A DNA stretch of 41,976 nt from the NCBI GenBank assembly GCA_946887105.1, contig CAMPKJ010000011.1, positions 1 through 41,976 on the forward strand, in the 5' to 3' direction. The DNA is from an uncultured Acidobacteriota bacterium (lineage in GTDB: Bacteria > Acidobacteriota > Thermoanaerobaculia > Gp7-AA8). The position numbers were made by a program, and so were the translations under genes. The notes beneath the pieces are model-generated. The model saw only the letters and a program-made list of their open reading frames with translations, did not search any database and was not told the DNA's origin. Below, in pieces: positions 16,273 to 24,612 of this stretch (within the stretch, counting starts at the first letter, position 1; every line of letters starts with the position of its first letter).

Positions 16273-17415
16273 TCATATCGTGTCCAGTATCGTCTCCAAC
16301 TGCATCAATCCCGACCGCAGCAAAAATCCATTCGAGCGGCCGTAACTCCGCGAGCCGATGAAGTAGAAGCCGGGCTCGCCCGACTGCAGGTCCTCGGGGC
16401 TCACGGCCGGCACGGACAGGCAATCGGTGATGCAGGAGATGGCGCGATAGAGGCGCGCTCCTCCCTCCGTCACCGGCGAGGTCTCGACCGTCAGCTCGGA
16501 CAGAAAACTGCCGTCGGGGCGATAGCCGGTGAATGCCGCGATGGCGTCGACCTGCACGGTTCGTCCGCCGGTGAGGGTGATGTCGACGTGACCGTTGTTT
16601 TGCACGACGGCATCGATCATCGCGCGCCGTTCCACACGCAGGAACTCCGGCGGATTCTCCGCCAGCGCGTTCGCGAAATCGACGACGGCCGCGCGCTCCG
16701 GCAGCGGATCGTGCGGCACCTCTTCGCACGGACGGCGATTGGCCGCGCGCGTGGCCCAGACGACGCGCGTCGACGGCGACTCGTTCGCCAGCGCCGCCAG
16801 CGCTCCGATGGCATTTGCCGCGGAGTGACCGTCGCCGAGGAGCAGGACGCGCTTGCCGCGAAGCTGCTCGAGTTGCGCGTCGAGCTCGCCGAGCGTACGG
16901 ATCGGACGCCGCGCCAGCCGCGTCTCGCCGCGCGGCGGCAGTCCGCCGACACCCATCGGCCGCGGCAGCAGCATCCCGCCGCTGGCATCCAGAACGACGT
17001 CCGCTTCGAACGTCGCATCGTTCTCGCACAGGATGCGGAACGGCCGCTCCGCGCGCAGCGGATGGCCCGCGTAATCAGTGCGCGTCAGTCCCTTGCGTCC
17101 GACCGCGACCACCGCATGTCCGGTGCGCACGCGCCCGCGCAACGGCTCGCGCTCGACCAGCGGCAGCAGCACGCGATCGACATACTCGGGACCGGTGAGC
17201 AGCGCCTGCGGATCGAGCATCGCGTCGCCCAACAACTCGAGCATGCGCGGCGAGACGTTCATGTGCAGCGGCGAGAAGAACCGCGTCGGTCCCCACGTCC
17301 GCAGCGACGCGCCCACCTCTCCCCGTTCGAGCACCGTCACCTCGGCGCCGCGATCCGCCGCGCCGATTGCGGCCGCGATCCCCATCGGCCCCGCGCCGAT
17401 CACGAGCACCCGCAT
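16273..17415 (-). CDS. FAD-dependent oxidoreductase
   Basis: Protein of 380 residues. The dinucleotide site GAGPMG at residues 7-12 and ERGE near 36 bind FAD; a second Rossmann motif, LLLGDGHSAANA near 194, would bind NAD(P)H. The C-terminal segment FYFIGSRSYGRSNG resembles the FAD-closing region of two-dinucleotide flavoproteins related to thioredoxin reductase and amine monooxygenases. There is no CxxC redox pair, so a monooxygenase or reductase of small molecules fits better than a disulfide reductase. Its start is 1 nt past the stop of the AhpD-like gene, which indicates tight coupling. Substrate unknown. Confidence 0.88.
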   Translation of the reverse strand: MRVLVIGAGPMGIAAAIGAADRGAEVTVLERGEVGASLRTWGPTRFFSPLHMNVSPRMLELLGDAMLDPQALLTGPEYVDRVLLPLVEREPLRGRVRTGHAVVAVGRKGLTRTDYAGHPLRAERPFRILCENDATFEADVVLDASGGMLLPRPMGVGGLPPRGETRLARRPIRTLGELDAQLEQLRGKRVLLLGDGHSAANAIGALAALANESPSTRVVWATRAANRRPCEEVPHDPLPERAAVVDFANALAENPPEFLRVERRAMIDAVVQNNGHVDITLTGGRTVQVDAIAAFTGYRPDGSFLSELTVETSPVTEGGARLYRAISCITDCLSVPAVSPEDLQSGEPGFYFIGSRSYGRSNGFLLRSGLMQLETILDTI

Positions 17416-17416
17416 C

Positions 17417-17749
17417 TCAGACGTCCTTGCGCGCGATGGCGTTGCACGACTGCGCCCAGTGCGCGATGGTCCCGCCGCCGCGGATCACCGCCGCCACGCC
17501 GACCGCCTCCGCCATCTCTTCCGGCGAGAGTCCCGCGTCGCTGCAGGCCGACGAATACGAGTCGATGCAATACGGCTCCTGGATCGCATACGCCACCGCG
17601 AGCGCGATCAGTTTCTTCGTCTTTTCATCGAGTGCACCGGGCGCCATCGTGGCCTGATACCAGTTCAGGAACGCGTCCCATCCTTTCGGATTGGCCTTCG
17701 AGATTTCCCCGAATCGCGCCAGGTCCTCGGACATGTAGTAGCTGGGCAT
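17417..17749 (-). CDS. Carboxymuconolactone decarboxylase/AhpD-like protein
   Basis: Protein of 110 residues with the CMD/AhpD fold: LIALAVAYAIQEPYCIDSYS at 48-67, a helix with EMAEAVGVAAVIRGG and His97. AhpD proteins use a CxxC pair; here the first Cys is Glu58 (EPYC) and only Cys61 remains. As far as I recall, its closest look-alikes are the peroxidase-like proteins encoded beside arsenosugar biosynthesis enzymes (FGEI near residue 13, GAL near 38, PYCID). The ATG at 17749 has a strong GGAGG site 6 nt upstream. First gene of the four-gene cassette, divergent from cyanophycin synthetase across 34 bp. Confidence 0.87.
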   Translation of the reverse strand: MPSYYMSEDLARFGEISKANPKGWDAFLNWYQATMAPGALDEKTKKLIALAVAYAIQEPYCIDSYSSACSDAGLSPEEMAEAVGVAAVIRGGGTIAHWAQSCNAIARKDV

Positions 17750-17783
17750 TCTTTCCTCCGTCGTGAGAGTATCGCGGCTCCAC

Positions 17784-20426
17784 ATGACCGAACCAAAACG
17801 TTTTCGTATCGAGGTGCTCGAGCGCCTCGCATTGATGGGTCCCAACCTCTACGCACATCGCCCGTGCATCAAGTGGAAGATCGACATCGGCGCGTTCGAA
17901 GAGCGCCCCACCAGCACGATCGAAGGCTTCACGGACCGGCTGAAGGCACTGATCCCGTCGCTGATCGAGCATCGCTGCTCCGAGGGCGTGCGCGGTGGAT
18001 TTTTCACCCGGCTCGAGGACGGCACGTGGCTCGGACACGTGATGGAGCACGTCGCGCTCGAGCTGCAGGGTCTGGCCGGCATCGAAGTGGGCTTCGGCCG
18101 CGCGCGATCGGCCGGCCCCGTCGGCGTTTACAACGTCGTCTACGAATGCGAAGAGCGCGAGACCGGCATCCTGGCCGGCGAGACGGCCATCGAGCTGATC
18201 GAGACGCTGATCGCGGGCGAGCCGTTTGACGTTCTCGATCGGATCGCCGAGCTGCGCCGCCTCTACGAGCGCAACTCGCTCGGACCGTCGACGCGCTCGA
18301 TCGTCGACGCGGCCGTGAAACGCGGCATCCCCTACATCCGCCTCGACGATCTCAACCTCGTGCAGCTCGGCTACGGCAGCAAGGCGAAAAAGATCCAGGC
18401 CACCATCGCCTCGACGACCAAGTACATGGGCGTGGAGATCGCCGGCGACAAGGACATCACCAAGACCATCCTCGGCTTTCACGGCGTGCCCGTTCCGAAC
18501 GGCGACTCGACGCGGCATCTCGACACGGCCATACGGATCGCGCGGCGCATCGGATGGCCGGTGGTGGTCAAGCCGCTGGATGCGTCGCACGGCCGCGGCA
18601 TCGTCACGAACATTCATGACGAGGAAGAGCTGCGCATCGCGTTCGAGGATGCGAAGCAGTACCGCACCAGCGTGGTGGTGGAGCGCTTTCTCGAAGGACA
18701 CGACTTCCGCCTGCTGGTGATCGATCACAAATTCGTCGCTGCCGCGCAGCGCGTTCCCGCGCACGTGACCGGCGACGGCTCGCACACCATCGCGCAGCTC
18801 GTGGATCTCGCGAATGAAGATCCGCGCCGCGGCGAAGGTCACGAGAAAGTGCTGACGAAGATCAAGATCGACAGCGCGACGGAGCGGCTGCTCGCACTGC
18901 GGCATCTCACCGTCGACAGCGTTCCCGAGCGCGGGCAGATGGTGCCGCTGAAGACCACCGCCAATCTCTCGACGGGCGGAACGTCGATCGACGTCACCGA
19001 TCGCGTGCATCCGGCCAACATCGAACTGGCGGAACGGATCTCGGAGCTGGTCGGCCTCGACATCGCCGGCATCGACGTCGTGGCGCCGGACGTCGAGACG
19101 CCGATCGCGGAGAACGGCGGTGGAATCGTCGAAGTCAACGCGGCGCCGGGCTTCCGCATGCACCTCGCGCCGACGGAAGGAAAGTCGCGGCCGGTCGGCG
19201 AGGCGGTCGTGGACATGCTCTTCCCGCCCGGCGTGCCGTCGCGCATTCCGGTCATCACCATCAGCGGCACGAACGGCAAGACCACCACGGCACGGCTTTG
19301 CGCGCACATCGCCAAGATGGCCGGCAAGACGGTCGGCCTGACCACGAGCGACGGGATCTACATCCGCAATCAGCTCGTGCAGAAGGGCGATACCACCGGC
19401 CCGAACAGCGCGCAGGTGGTGCTGCGCGATCCGGCGGTCGACTTCGCGGTGCTCGAGACCGCGCGCGGCGGCATCCTGCGCGCGGGCGTCGGCTACGACT
19501 GGTCCGACGCCGCGATCATCACCAACATCGCCGCCGATCACCTCGGGCTGCGCGACGTACACACGGTCGAAGATCTGGCGCGCGTGAAGGCGGTCACGGT
19601 CGAGCGCGTGAAACGCGACGGCTACGCGATCCTCAACGCCGAGGATGCGATGACGCCGCTCATGCAGGAGTATGCGGATTGCAGGCTCGCCTACTTTTCG
19701 CTCGATCCCGGGAACGCCACGTTTCGCGAGCACGTCGCCGCGAACGGCCTCGGCGCGACGCTGGAGAACGGCTGGCTGATGCTGTACGAGAACGGCCTGC
19801 GCGTGACGCTGTGCGAGGAACGCCAGGTGCCGATCTCGTTCGGCGGCAAGGCGCGCTTCAATCTCGCCAACGCGCTCTCCGCGGTGCTGGCCGCGTTCGC
19901 GACGCAGATTCACATCACCGACATCATCTCGGGGCTGCAGTCGTTCTTCCAGTCCGCCACGACCACGCCGGGCCGCCTCAACTTCGTCGAGTTCGACGGC
20001 TTCCGCGTGATGATCGACTACGCGCACAACCCGCACGGCCTCGCGGCCATGAGCGAGCTGGCGCGATCGCTGAAACGGAATCGACTCGTGTGCGTGCTCG
20101 GTTTGCCGGGCGATCGCCGCGACGAAGACATCCGCGAAGCGGCGCGCATCGTGGGCAGCAATTTCGATCGCGTGATCCTGCGCGATGACTTCGATCTGCG
20201 CGGACGGCAGCCGGGCGAAGTGGCCGGCGTGCTGCGCGAGGGCTTGATCGCGGGCGGTCTGGATGAGTCGAAGATCTCGCACCGGCACGCGGAGTTCGAT
20301 GCCATCTCGCTCGCGGTCGGCGAGGCGGAATCGGGCGATCTGATCGTCTATATCGCCGACAAGCCGGAGATCGCGGCCCGTTACGTCGAAGAGCTGCGCA
20401 GACAGAACGACCATGCAGATCATTGA
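17784..20426 (+). CDS. cphA: Cyanophycin synthetase
   Basis: Protein of 880 residues, typical of CphA. An N-terminal domain (GPNLYAHRP near 12) is followed by an ATP-grasp domain (about 220-480: VVVKPLDASHGRGI, ENGGGIVEVNAAPG) that adds Asp, and a Mur-ligase-like domain with P-loop SGTNGKTTT near 494 and DYAHNPHGL near 748 that adds Arg. Product: multi-L-arginyl-poly-L-aspartate, a cytoplasmic nitrogen and carbon store. Start ATG 17784 is chosen because the conserved N-terminus begins there; a GTG 21 bp upstream is possible. The stop overlaps the isoaspartyl dipeptidase start by 14 bp, so they are coupled. Confidence 0.96.
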   Translation: MTEPKRFRIEVLERLALMGPNLYAHRPCIKWKIDIGAFEERPTSTIEGFTDRLKALIPSLIEHRCSEGVRGGFFTRLEDGTWLGHVMEHVALELQGLAGIEVGFGRARSAGPVGVYNVVYECEERETGILAGETAIELIETLIAGEPFDVLDRIAELRRLYERNSLGPSTRSIVDAAVKRGIPYIRLDDLNLVQLGYGSKAKKIQATIASTTKYMGVEIAGDKDITKTILGFHGVPVPNGDSTRHLDTAIRIARRIGWPVVVKPLDASHGRGIVTNIHDEEELRIAFEDAKQYRTSVVVERFLEGHDFRLLVIDHKFVAAAQRVPAHVTGDGSHTIAQLVDLANEDPRRGEGHEKVLTKIKIDSATERLLALRHLTVDSVPERGQMVPLKTTANLSTGGTSIDVTDRVHPANIELAERISELVGLDIAGIDVVAPDVETPIAENGGGIVEVNAAPGFRMHLAPTEGKSRPVGEAVVDMLFPPGVPSRIPVITISGTNGKTTTARLCAHIAKMAGKTVGLTTSDGIYIRNQLVQKGDTTGPNSAQVVLRDPAVDFAVLETARGGILRAGVGYDWSDAAIITNIAADHLGLRDVHTVEDLARVKAVTVERVKRDGYAILNAEDAMTPLMQEYADCRLAYFSLDPGNATFREHVAANGLGATLENGWLMLYENGLRVTLCEERQVPISFGGKARFNLANALSAVLAAFATQIHITDIISGLQSFFQSATTTPGRLNFVEFDGFRVMIDYAHNPHGLAAMSELARSLKRNRLVCVLGLPGDRRDEDIREAARIVGSNFDRVILRDDFDLRGRQPGEVAGVLREGLIAGGLDESKISHRHAEFDAISLAVGEAESGDLIVYIADKPEIAARYVEELRRQNDHADH

Positions 20427-21429
20427 GAACGGCGAGGTCTACACGCCGGCGCCGCGCGGCAAGACGAACATCGTCATCGCCGGCGACCGCATCGAGAAGA
20501 TCGGCGACGTTTCCGCGAGCGACCTGCGCGCGCTCGATCCGGTAGTGATCGACGCCACCGGCTGCATCGTCGTGCCGGGACTGATCGACGGCCACATCCA
20601 TCTGATCGGCGGCAGCGGCGAGAAAGGATTCGCGTCCGCAACGCCAGGCATCACCGCAACGGAGTTGCGCGCCGCGGGGACGACCACCGTCGTCGGTCTG
20701 CTCGGCACCGACACGACCACGAAAACGCTGCCGTCGCTACTGGCGAAGGTGAAGGCGTTGCGCGCTGAAGGATTGAACGCGCGCATGTGGACGGGCGGCT
20801 ACGATGCGCGCTCGCTGACCGGAAGCGTGCGCGATGACATCGTGCTGATCGAGGAGATCATCGGCGCCGGCGAAGTGGCCATCGCGGATCGACGCGGCGC
20901 GCATTTCGATGCGCGGGCGCTGGCGCGGCTCGCGAGCGATTGCTACGTCGCCGGAACGTTGACCGGCAAGGCGGGCGTGCTGCACATGCACACGGGCGAG
21001 CTGCCGTCGCGGCTCGCGATCGTGCGGGAGATGCTGGAAATGGGCATTCCCGCCGCGGCGCTGCATCCGACGCACGTGAATCGCAATCCGGAGCTGTTCG
21101 CCGAGGCGGTCGAGCTGACGAAGCATGGAGTGACGATCGATCTGGACGTCGTCGATGAAGATCTCGAGGATTGGCTGCGACGCTACGACGGAGATCGCTC
21201 GATGCTCACCGTGTCGACGGACGCGCCGATCGGACGGGCCGGCGCCCTCCTCGAACAGATCGTGCGCGCGTCGAAGGTGTTCACGCTCGAGGAGGCGTTC
21301 GCGCTGGCGACGCGGAATCCGGCGCGCGTGCTCAAACTGCACGACGCCGGCGAGATCGCGGAAGGAAAACGCGCGGATCTGTTGCTGCTCGACGCGAAGA
21401 CGCTGGAGCTGAAGCGGGTGCTCGCTTAG
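20413..21429 (+). CDS. iadA: Isoaspartyl dipeptidase (amidohydrolase family)
   Basis: Protein of 338 residues, about 50 shorter than E. coli IadA. Amidohydrolase landmarks are in order: PGLIDGHIHLIGG near 55 (HxH metal ligands), EVAIADRRG near 155 (equivalent to the SDHR region), LHMHTGELPS near 194, LHPTHVNRN near 217 and the metal Asp in STDAPIG near 272. It cleaves beta-Asp-Arg dipeptides, the products of cyanophycinase, to free Asp and Arg. The start overlaps cphA by 14 bp, and the stop overlaps the convergent cyanophycinase gene by 3 bp, so synthesis and turnover genes are packed together. Confidence 0.93.
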   Translation: MQIIENGEVYTPAPRGKTNIVIAGDRIEKIGDVSASDLRALDPVVIDATGCIVVPGLIDGHIHLIGGSGEKGFASATPGITATELRAAGTTTVVGLLGTDTTTKTLPSLLAKVKALRAEGLNARMWTGGYDARSLTGSVRDDIVLIEEIIGAGEVAIADRRGAHFDARALARLASDCYVAGTLTGKAGVLHMHTGELPSRLAIVREMLEMGIPAAALHPTHVNRNPELFAEAVELTKHGVTIDLDVVDEDLEDWLRRYDGDRSMLTVSTDAPIGRAGALLEQIVRASKVFTLEEAFALATRNPARVLKLHDAGEIAEGKRADLLLLDAKTLELKRVLA

Positions 21430-22172
21430 TCCGCGACGAACTTCGCGCCTGTTTTCAGCACCTGCAGGCGGTACGCCTTCGCATTCGTATCCAGCCGGTG
21501 ATCGGGATCGACGATCGTGACCTCCCCCGCCCCTTCCACCGTCACGATGCCGTCGCGGTTCCAGACGATGGCCGTGTTCTCGTCGATGCCGATGCCCGTG
21601 AGCGCGTGCGCGTTCGTCGCGTGAATGAGGCGCGACAGGCGGCGGCGCTGACCGAAGTGCTGATCGACGATCGCGTTGGGGATCAGGCCGAGACCCTGGT
21701 CGTACTCGACCACGTCCGCACCCTTCTTGCGCGTCGAGCCGGCGATCATGCGCTCGCTCACCGCTGACGCACCCGCGCTCGTGCCCGCGTACACGGCGCC
21801 TTTGCGCACCGCCAGCAGGATCGGCTCGACGCAGTTCGCGGCGCGCAGCGCTTCCATCAGGCGGACCTGATCGCCGCCGGTCACGAAGATGCCGGTGGCG
21901 TTGCGAATGGCGGCGAGGTCATCAGAAGTGACACCGGTCTCGGGATGCACCGCACGGATCTCACCGACGCCGAAGCGCGAGAAGATCTTCGTGTAGCGCT
22001 GGGCTCGCTCGCGCGGAGCGACCGAAGCGGACGGAACGATGACGATGCGCGCATCCGCTCCTCCCGCTCGTTCGACGAACGCGGCCAGGATCGACGTGCG
22101 TGCTGCACGCTTGTCCTCGTTACCGCCGATGGCCATGACACACCCGTTTCCGATCACTTCCAGTTCTCTCAC
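21426..22172 (-). CDS. cphB: Cyanophycinase
   Basis: Protein of 248 residues from GTG 22172, or 236 from ATG 22136; the GTG is preferred because it keeps the first beta strand before AIGGNEDK and has GAAGG just upstream. The family signature GTSAGASA holds the catalytic Ser132, and FVTGGDQ near 96 lines the active site. CphB is a serine exopeptidase of the S51 fold that releases beta-Asp-Arg from cyanophycin. It is not co-directional with cphA and iadA, so degradation can be switched separately. The frame remains open upstream to 22991, but that part is antisense to the flavodoxin gene. Confidence 0.92.
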   Translation of the reverse strand: MRELEVIGNGCVMAIGGNEDKRAARTSILAAFVERAGGADARIVIVPSASVAPRERAQRYTKIFSRFGVGEIRAVHPETGVTSDDLAAIRNATGIFVTGGDQVRLMEALRAANCVEPILLAVRKGAVYAGTSAGASAVSERMIAGSTRKKGADVVEYDQGLGLIPNAIVDQHFGQRRRLSRLIHATNAHALTGIGIDENTAIVWNRDGIVTVEGAGEVTIVDPDHRLDTNAKAYRLQVLKTGAKFVAD

Positions 22173-22262
22173 CCCTTCACTCGTATTTGATCTTTGTCGG
22201 ACTCGACTCGCTATTAAATAACATCCTGTCGAGAGTGGTATTTCAATTGCGAGCCCCGCTGC

Positions 22263-23192
22263 ATGCCTCGCATTCTCCTCATCGCCGGATCGCAGCGGCG
22301 CGAGCACAATTGTCCCGGGCTCGACAGCAAGGCTCGCGCATTCATGCTGCGCATGTCGCAGTCTCTGCAGTCGCGCTTCGAGATCGATGAAGTCGACCTC
22401 GGCAACATCTACGGCGAGCCGCGCATCCAGCCGTGCAACGCATGCGTCTCGACGTCCATGGCTCTGTGCGTCTGGCCGTGCAACTGCTACGAGAGGAACG
22501 ACAAGGACGAGCCCGATCTGATGTGGAACCTCGACCTCTACGCGCGCCTCGATCTCGCCGATGCGTGGGCGATCATCGGTCCGGTGAACTGGTACGGACC
22601 GTCCACGAATCTGAAGGCGATGTTCGACCGCCTGGTGTGCGCCAACGGCGGCAATCCGCGCGAGGAGCTGATCGAGCACAAGAATCCGGAGCTGGCCATG
22701 CAGCTGGAGCACAGCGAGCAATGGCAGGAGCTGAGCGTCAATCATCTGGAGGGACGCACGGCCGGATTTTTTCTCTACGGCGACGGTGGTAGCGACGAGC
22801 TCGACGACGACGGGCGTCCGAAGAAGCTGCGGCACAAGGAGTGGTTCGATCCGGAGCAGGAGCCGTTCACGAACGAACGCGATGCCTACGCTCCGCTGGT
22901 CTGGCAATGCCGCTACAGCGGCATCGAGGTGCCGGATGCACTCTGGCGCTATGCGGAGTTCGGTGAGGGCAAGCCGTACAGCGACAACCAATCATCGAAC
23001 ATCGACGCGGCCACGTTCGCCGGGTTCGATGCGTGGGTCGAGGCGTTCGCGCGTCACGTCGAAGCGAAGGGAGCGGTACCGCCGGGACGCTGGCGCGCAT
23101 ACGGATACGAACCACCGTCGCATCGCTGGGCGGACGTGAAGCTGAAGTGGCGCGACTGGAAGATGCACGCCCGCGGTCAGTTCACGCGATGA
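22263..23192 (+). CDS. Flavodoxin-like NAD(P)H oxidoreductase with Cys cluster
   Basis: Protein of 309 residues. It begins with a flavodoxin-type strand-loop (ILLIAGSQRREHNCPG), and GPVNWYGPSTNLKAMFDR near 116 matches the FMN-binding and dimer segment of NADPH-dependent FMN reductases. Between them lies a Cys-rich stretch QPCNACVSTSMALC-VWPCNC (about 57-78) that could hold a metal or an iron-sulfur cluster, as in iron-sulfur flavoproteins. The C-terminal ~130 residues are an aromatic-rich extension not usual in the family. Start ATG 22263. An AT-rich stretch near 22211-22224 upstream may hold its promoter. Convergent with a small gene. Confidence 0.83.
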   Translation: MPRILLIAGSQRREHNCPGLDSKARAFMLRMSQSLQSRFEIDEVDLGNIYGEPRIQPCNACVSTSMALCVWPCNCYERNDKDEPDLMWNLDLYARLDLADAWAIIGPVNWYGPSTNLKAMFDRLVCANGGNPREELIEHKNPELAMQLEHSEQWQELSVNHLEGRTAGFFLYGDGGSDELDDDGRPKKLRHKEWFDPEQEPFTNERDAYAPLVWQCRYSGIEVPDALWRYAEFGEGKPYSDNQSSNIDAATFAGFDAWVEAFARHVEAKGAVPPGRWRAYGYEPPSHRWADVKLKWRDWKMHARGQFTR

Positions 23193-23201
23193 CCGGCGCG
23201 G

Positions 23202-23378
23202 CTATTTCTTCTTGGCGTTCTGCTTCGCTTCACGCTCCAGCGCACGCCCCCGTTCGTCACGCGCTTCCGGTCCAAAACCACTGTGACGCTTTGCGTGTCC
23301 CGGATGGCTCGGCTCGTCAACGTGATGCGTCTTTGCTGCCTCTGTGTCTGCAATCGACTTGTTCGTGCGGTTCGACAT
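23202..23378 (-). CDS. Small hydrophilic Lys/Arg/His-rich protein
   Basis: Protein of 58 residues from ATG 23378, with AAGGAG exactly 6 nt upstream, one of the best ribosome sites in the window. No Cys, no membrane segment; many His, Lys, Arg and Glu residues and a tail ending NAKKK. Such composition suggests a disordered, possibly nucleic-acid-binding or stress protein. The longer frame upstream is antisense to nothing but is not protein-like. It follows the SUI1 gene by 53 bp on the same strand. Family not recognised. Confidence 0.62.
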   Translation of the reverse strand: MSNRTNKSIADTEAAKTHHVDEPSHPGHAKRHSGFGPEARDERGRALEREAKQNAKKK

Positions 23379-23431
23379 GCGGCGCTCCTTCGACAGACAC
23401 GCATTGCAAAGGAGTCGCCGGTTGCCGACGG

Positions 23432-23758
23432 TCATTTCACGCGATAGCCGAGCTTCTCCAGTTCCGCCTTCACCCTCGCGGCGTGATCGCCCTGGATCTC
23501 GATCTCGCCATCCTTGGCCGTGCCGCCGCTGCCGCATTTCTTCTTCAGCGTCTGTGCAACCGACGCGAGCATTTCGGCGGTGTGCTGGAAGCCGGTCGCG
23601 ACGGTGACGATCTTCCCGGCGCGGCGCTTCTTGTCGAGCGCCACGCGGATGGTCTGCTTCGCGGCGTCGATGTCCACCGGCGTCTCGAGCTTGCCGGCGT
23701 CGCGCAGGCGCTTCGCTTCTTCGGGGTCGGAGGTCCAGACCAGTTTGGAGCTTGCCAT
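23432..23758 (-). CDS. yciH: SUI1/eIF1-like translation factor
   Basis: Protein of 108 residues of the bacterial YciH family. The SUI1 core is in the C-terminal two thirds: IRVALDKKRRAGKIVTVATG near 37, KKKCGSGGTAKDGEIEIQGD near 72-91 (the most conserved segment) and AELEKLGYRVK at the end. Bacterial YciH is thought to tune start-codon fidelity and stress translation, and is not essential in E. coli. ATG 23758. It is divergent from the methyltransferase gene with 20 bp between start codons, so their -10 boxes must overlap. Confidence 0.93.
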   Translation of the reverse strand: MASSKLVWTSDPEEAKRLRDAGKLETPVDIDAAKQTIRVALDKKRRAGKIVTVATGFQHTAEMLASVAQTLKKKCGSGGTAKDGEIEIQGDHAARVKAELEKLGYRVK

Positions 23759-23778
23759 CAGCGATTACTCTACGCGAT

Positions 23779-24612
23779 ATGTCCGACCCGAATTTCTACC
23801 GCGGCTGGAGAAGACCTGGCCCCATTCCGCCGGGCGGCGTGGAGTTGGAGGAGAACGAGACGCTCGACTTCATCTGCGGGCATTTCCGGATCTTTCAGTA
23901 TGCGAAGGGGCATCGCTACTCGACCGATGACGTGCTGACGGCGTGGTACGGCACCGCGCACGCGCCGCGCGTCGACCGCGCCGCCGACCTCGGGTCCGGC
24001 ATCGGATCGGTGGCGCTGATCTCCGCATGGCGCCTTCCGGGCGCGACCTTCTGCACGGTGGAGGCGCAGGAGATGTCCATCCGCCTGGCGCGCAAGACCA
24101 TGCAGTACAACGGCCTCACGTCGCGCTTCACGCTCTATCACGGCGACCTGCGCGATGCGTCAGTGCTCGAGCACGAGGCGCCGTTCGATCTCGTGACCGG
24201 CTCGCCGCCGTACTTTCCTCCCGGCACCGCGATGGCCGCGGATCACGCGCAGGCGATCCCTGCGCGGATCGAGGTGCGGGGATCGGTGGCCGATTACGCG
24301 CAGGCGGCGCGGCGGATTCTCGCGCCGGGCGGATTGTTCGCGTTCGTCTTTCCGGCCGCGCAGATGGATCGCGCACTGACCGCGGTCACCGAGGCGCGCC
24401 TGAAACTGATCCGCCGCCGCGACATCGTGTTCCGCGAAGGCGACACGCCGCTGATCACGCTCTTCGCCGCGTCGCGCGCCGACGATGTGCCGGCGACGTA
24501 CGAGGCGTTCGTCGAACCGCCGCTCACGATTCGCACGCGGACGGGGGCGGTGGATCCGGAGTACTCGGCGATCCGGATGAGCTTCGGCTTCCCGCCGGGA
24601 AATGTGCCGTAG
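23779..24612 (+). CDS. TrmN6-like SAM-dependent methyltransferase
   Basis: Protein of 277 residues. Motif I DLGSGIGSV at 70-78 binds SAM, VEAQEMS at 94-100 holds the ribose acidic residue, and the catalytic motif reads GSPPYFPPG at 141-149. Overall order matches TrmN6/YfiC, which methylates N6 of A37 in tRNA-Val. The first residue of the usual NPPY motif is Ser142 rather than Asn, so N6-adenine specificity is uncertain. The start is ATG 23779; the ORF extends 9 codons further without need. Its 3' end overlaps the convergent FAD gene by 89 bp. Confidence 0.85.
   Translation: MSDPNFYRGWRRPGPIPPGGVELEENETLDFICGHFRIFQYAKGHRYSTDDVLTAWYGTAHAPRVDRAADLGSGIGSVALISAWRLPGATFCTVEAQEMSIRLARKTMQYNGLTSRFTLYHGDLRDASVLEHEAPFDLVTGSPPYFPPGTAMAADHAQAIPARIEVRGSVADYAQAARRILAPGGLFAFVFPAAQMDRALTAVTEARLKLIRRRDIVFREGDTPLITLFAASRADDVPATYEAFVEPPLTIRTRTGAVDPEYSAIRMSFGFPPGNVP

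Noticed and set aside
15301..17766. 821-codon plus-strand frame over the cassette
   Set aside because: No domain; antisense to four recognised genes.
17625..20423. 932-codon minus-strand open frame antisense to cphA
   Set aside because: It is Arg/Asp/Val-rich with no motif and is the mirror of a GC-rich coding strand; cphA is certain.
22172..22991. N-terminal extension of the cyanophycinase frame
   Set aside because: Antisense to the flavodoxin gene and without family sequence; cyanophycinase begins near AIGGNEDK.
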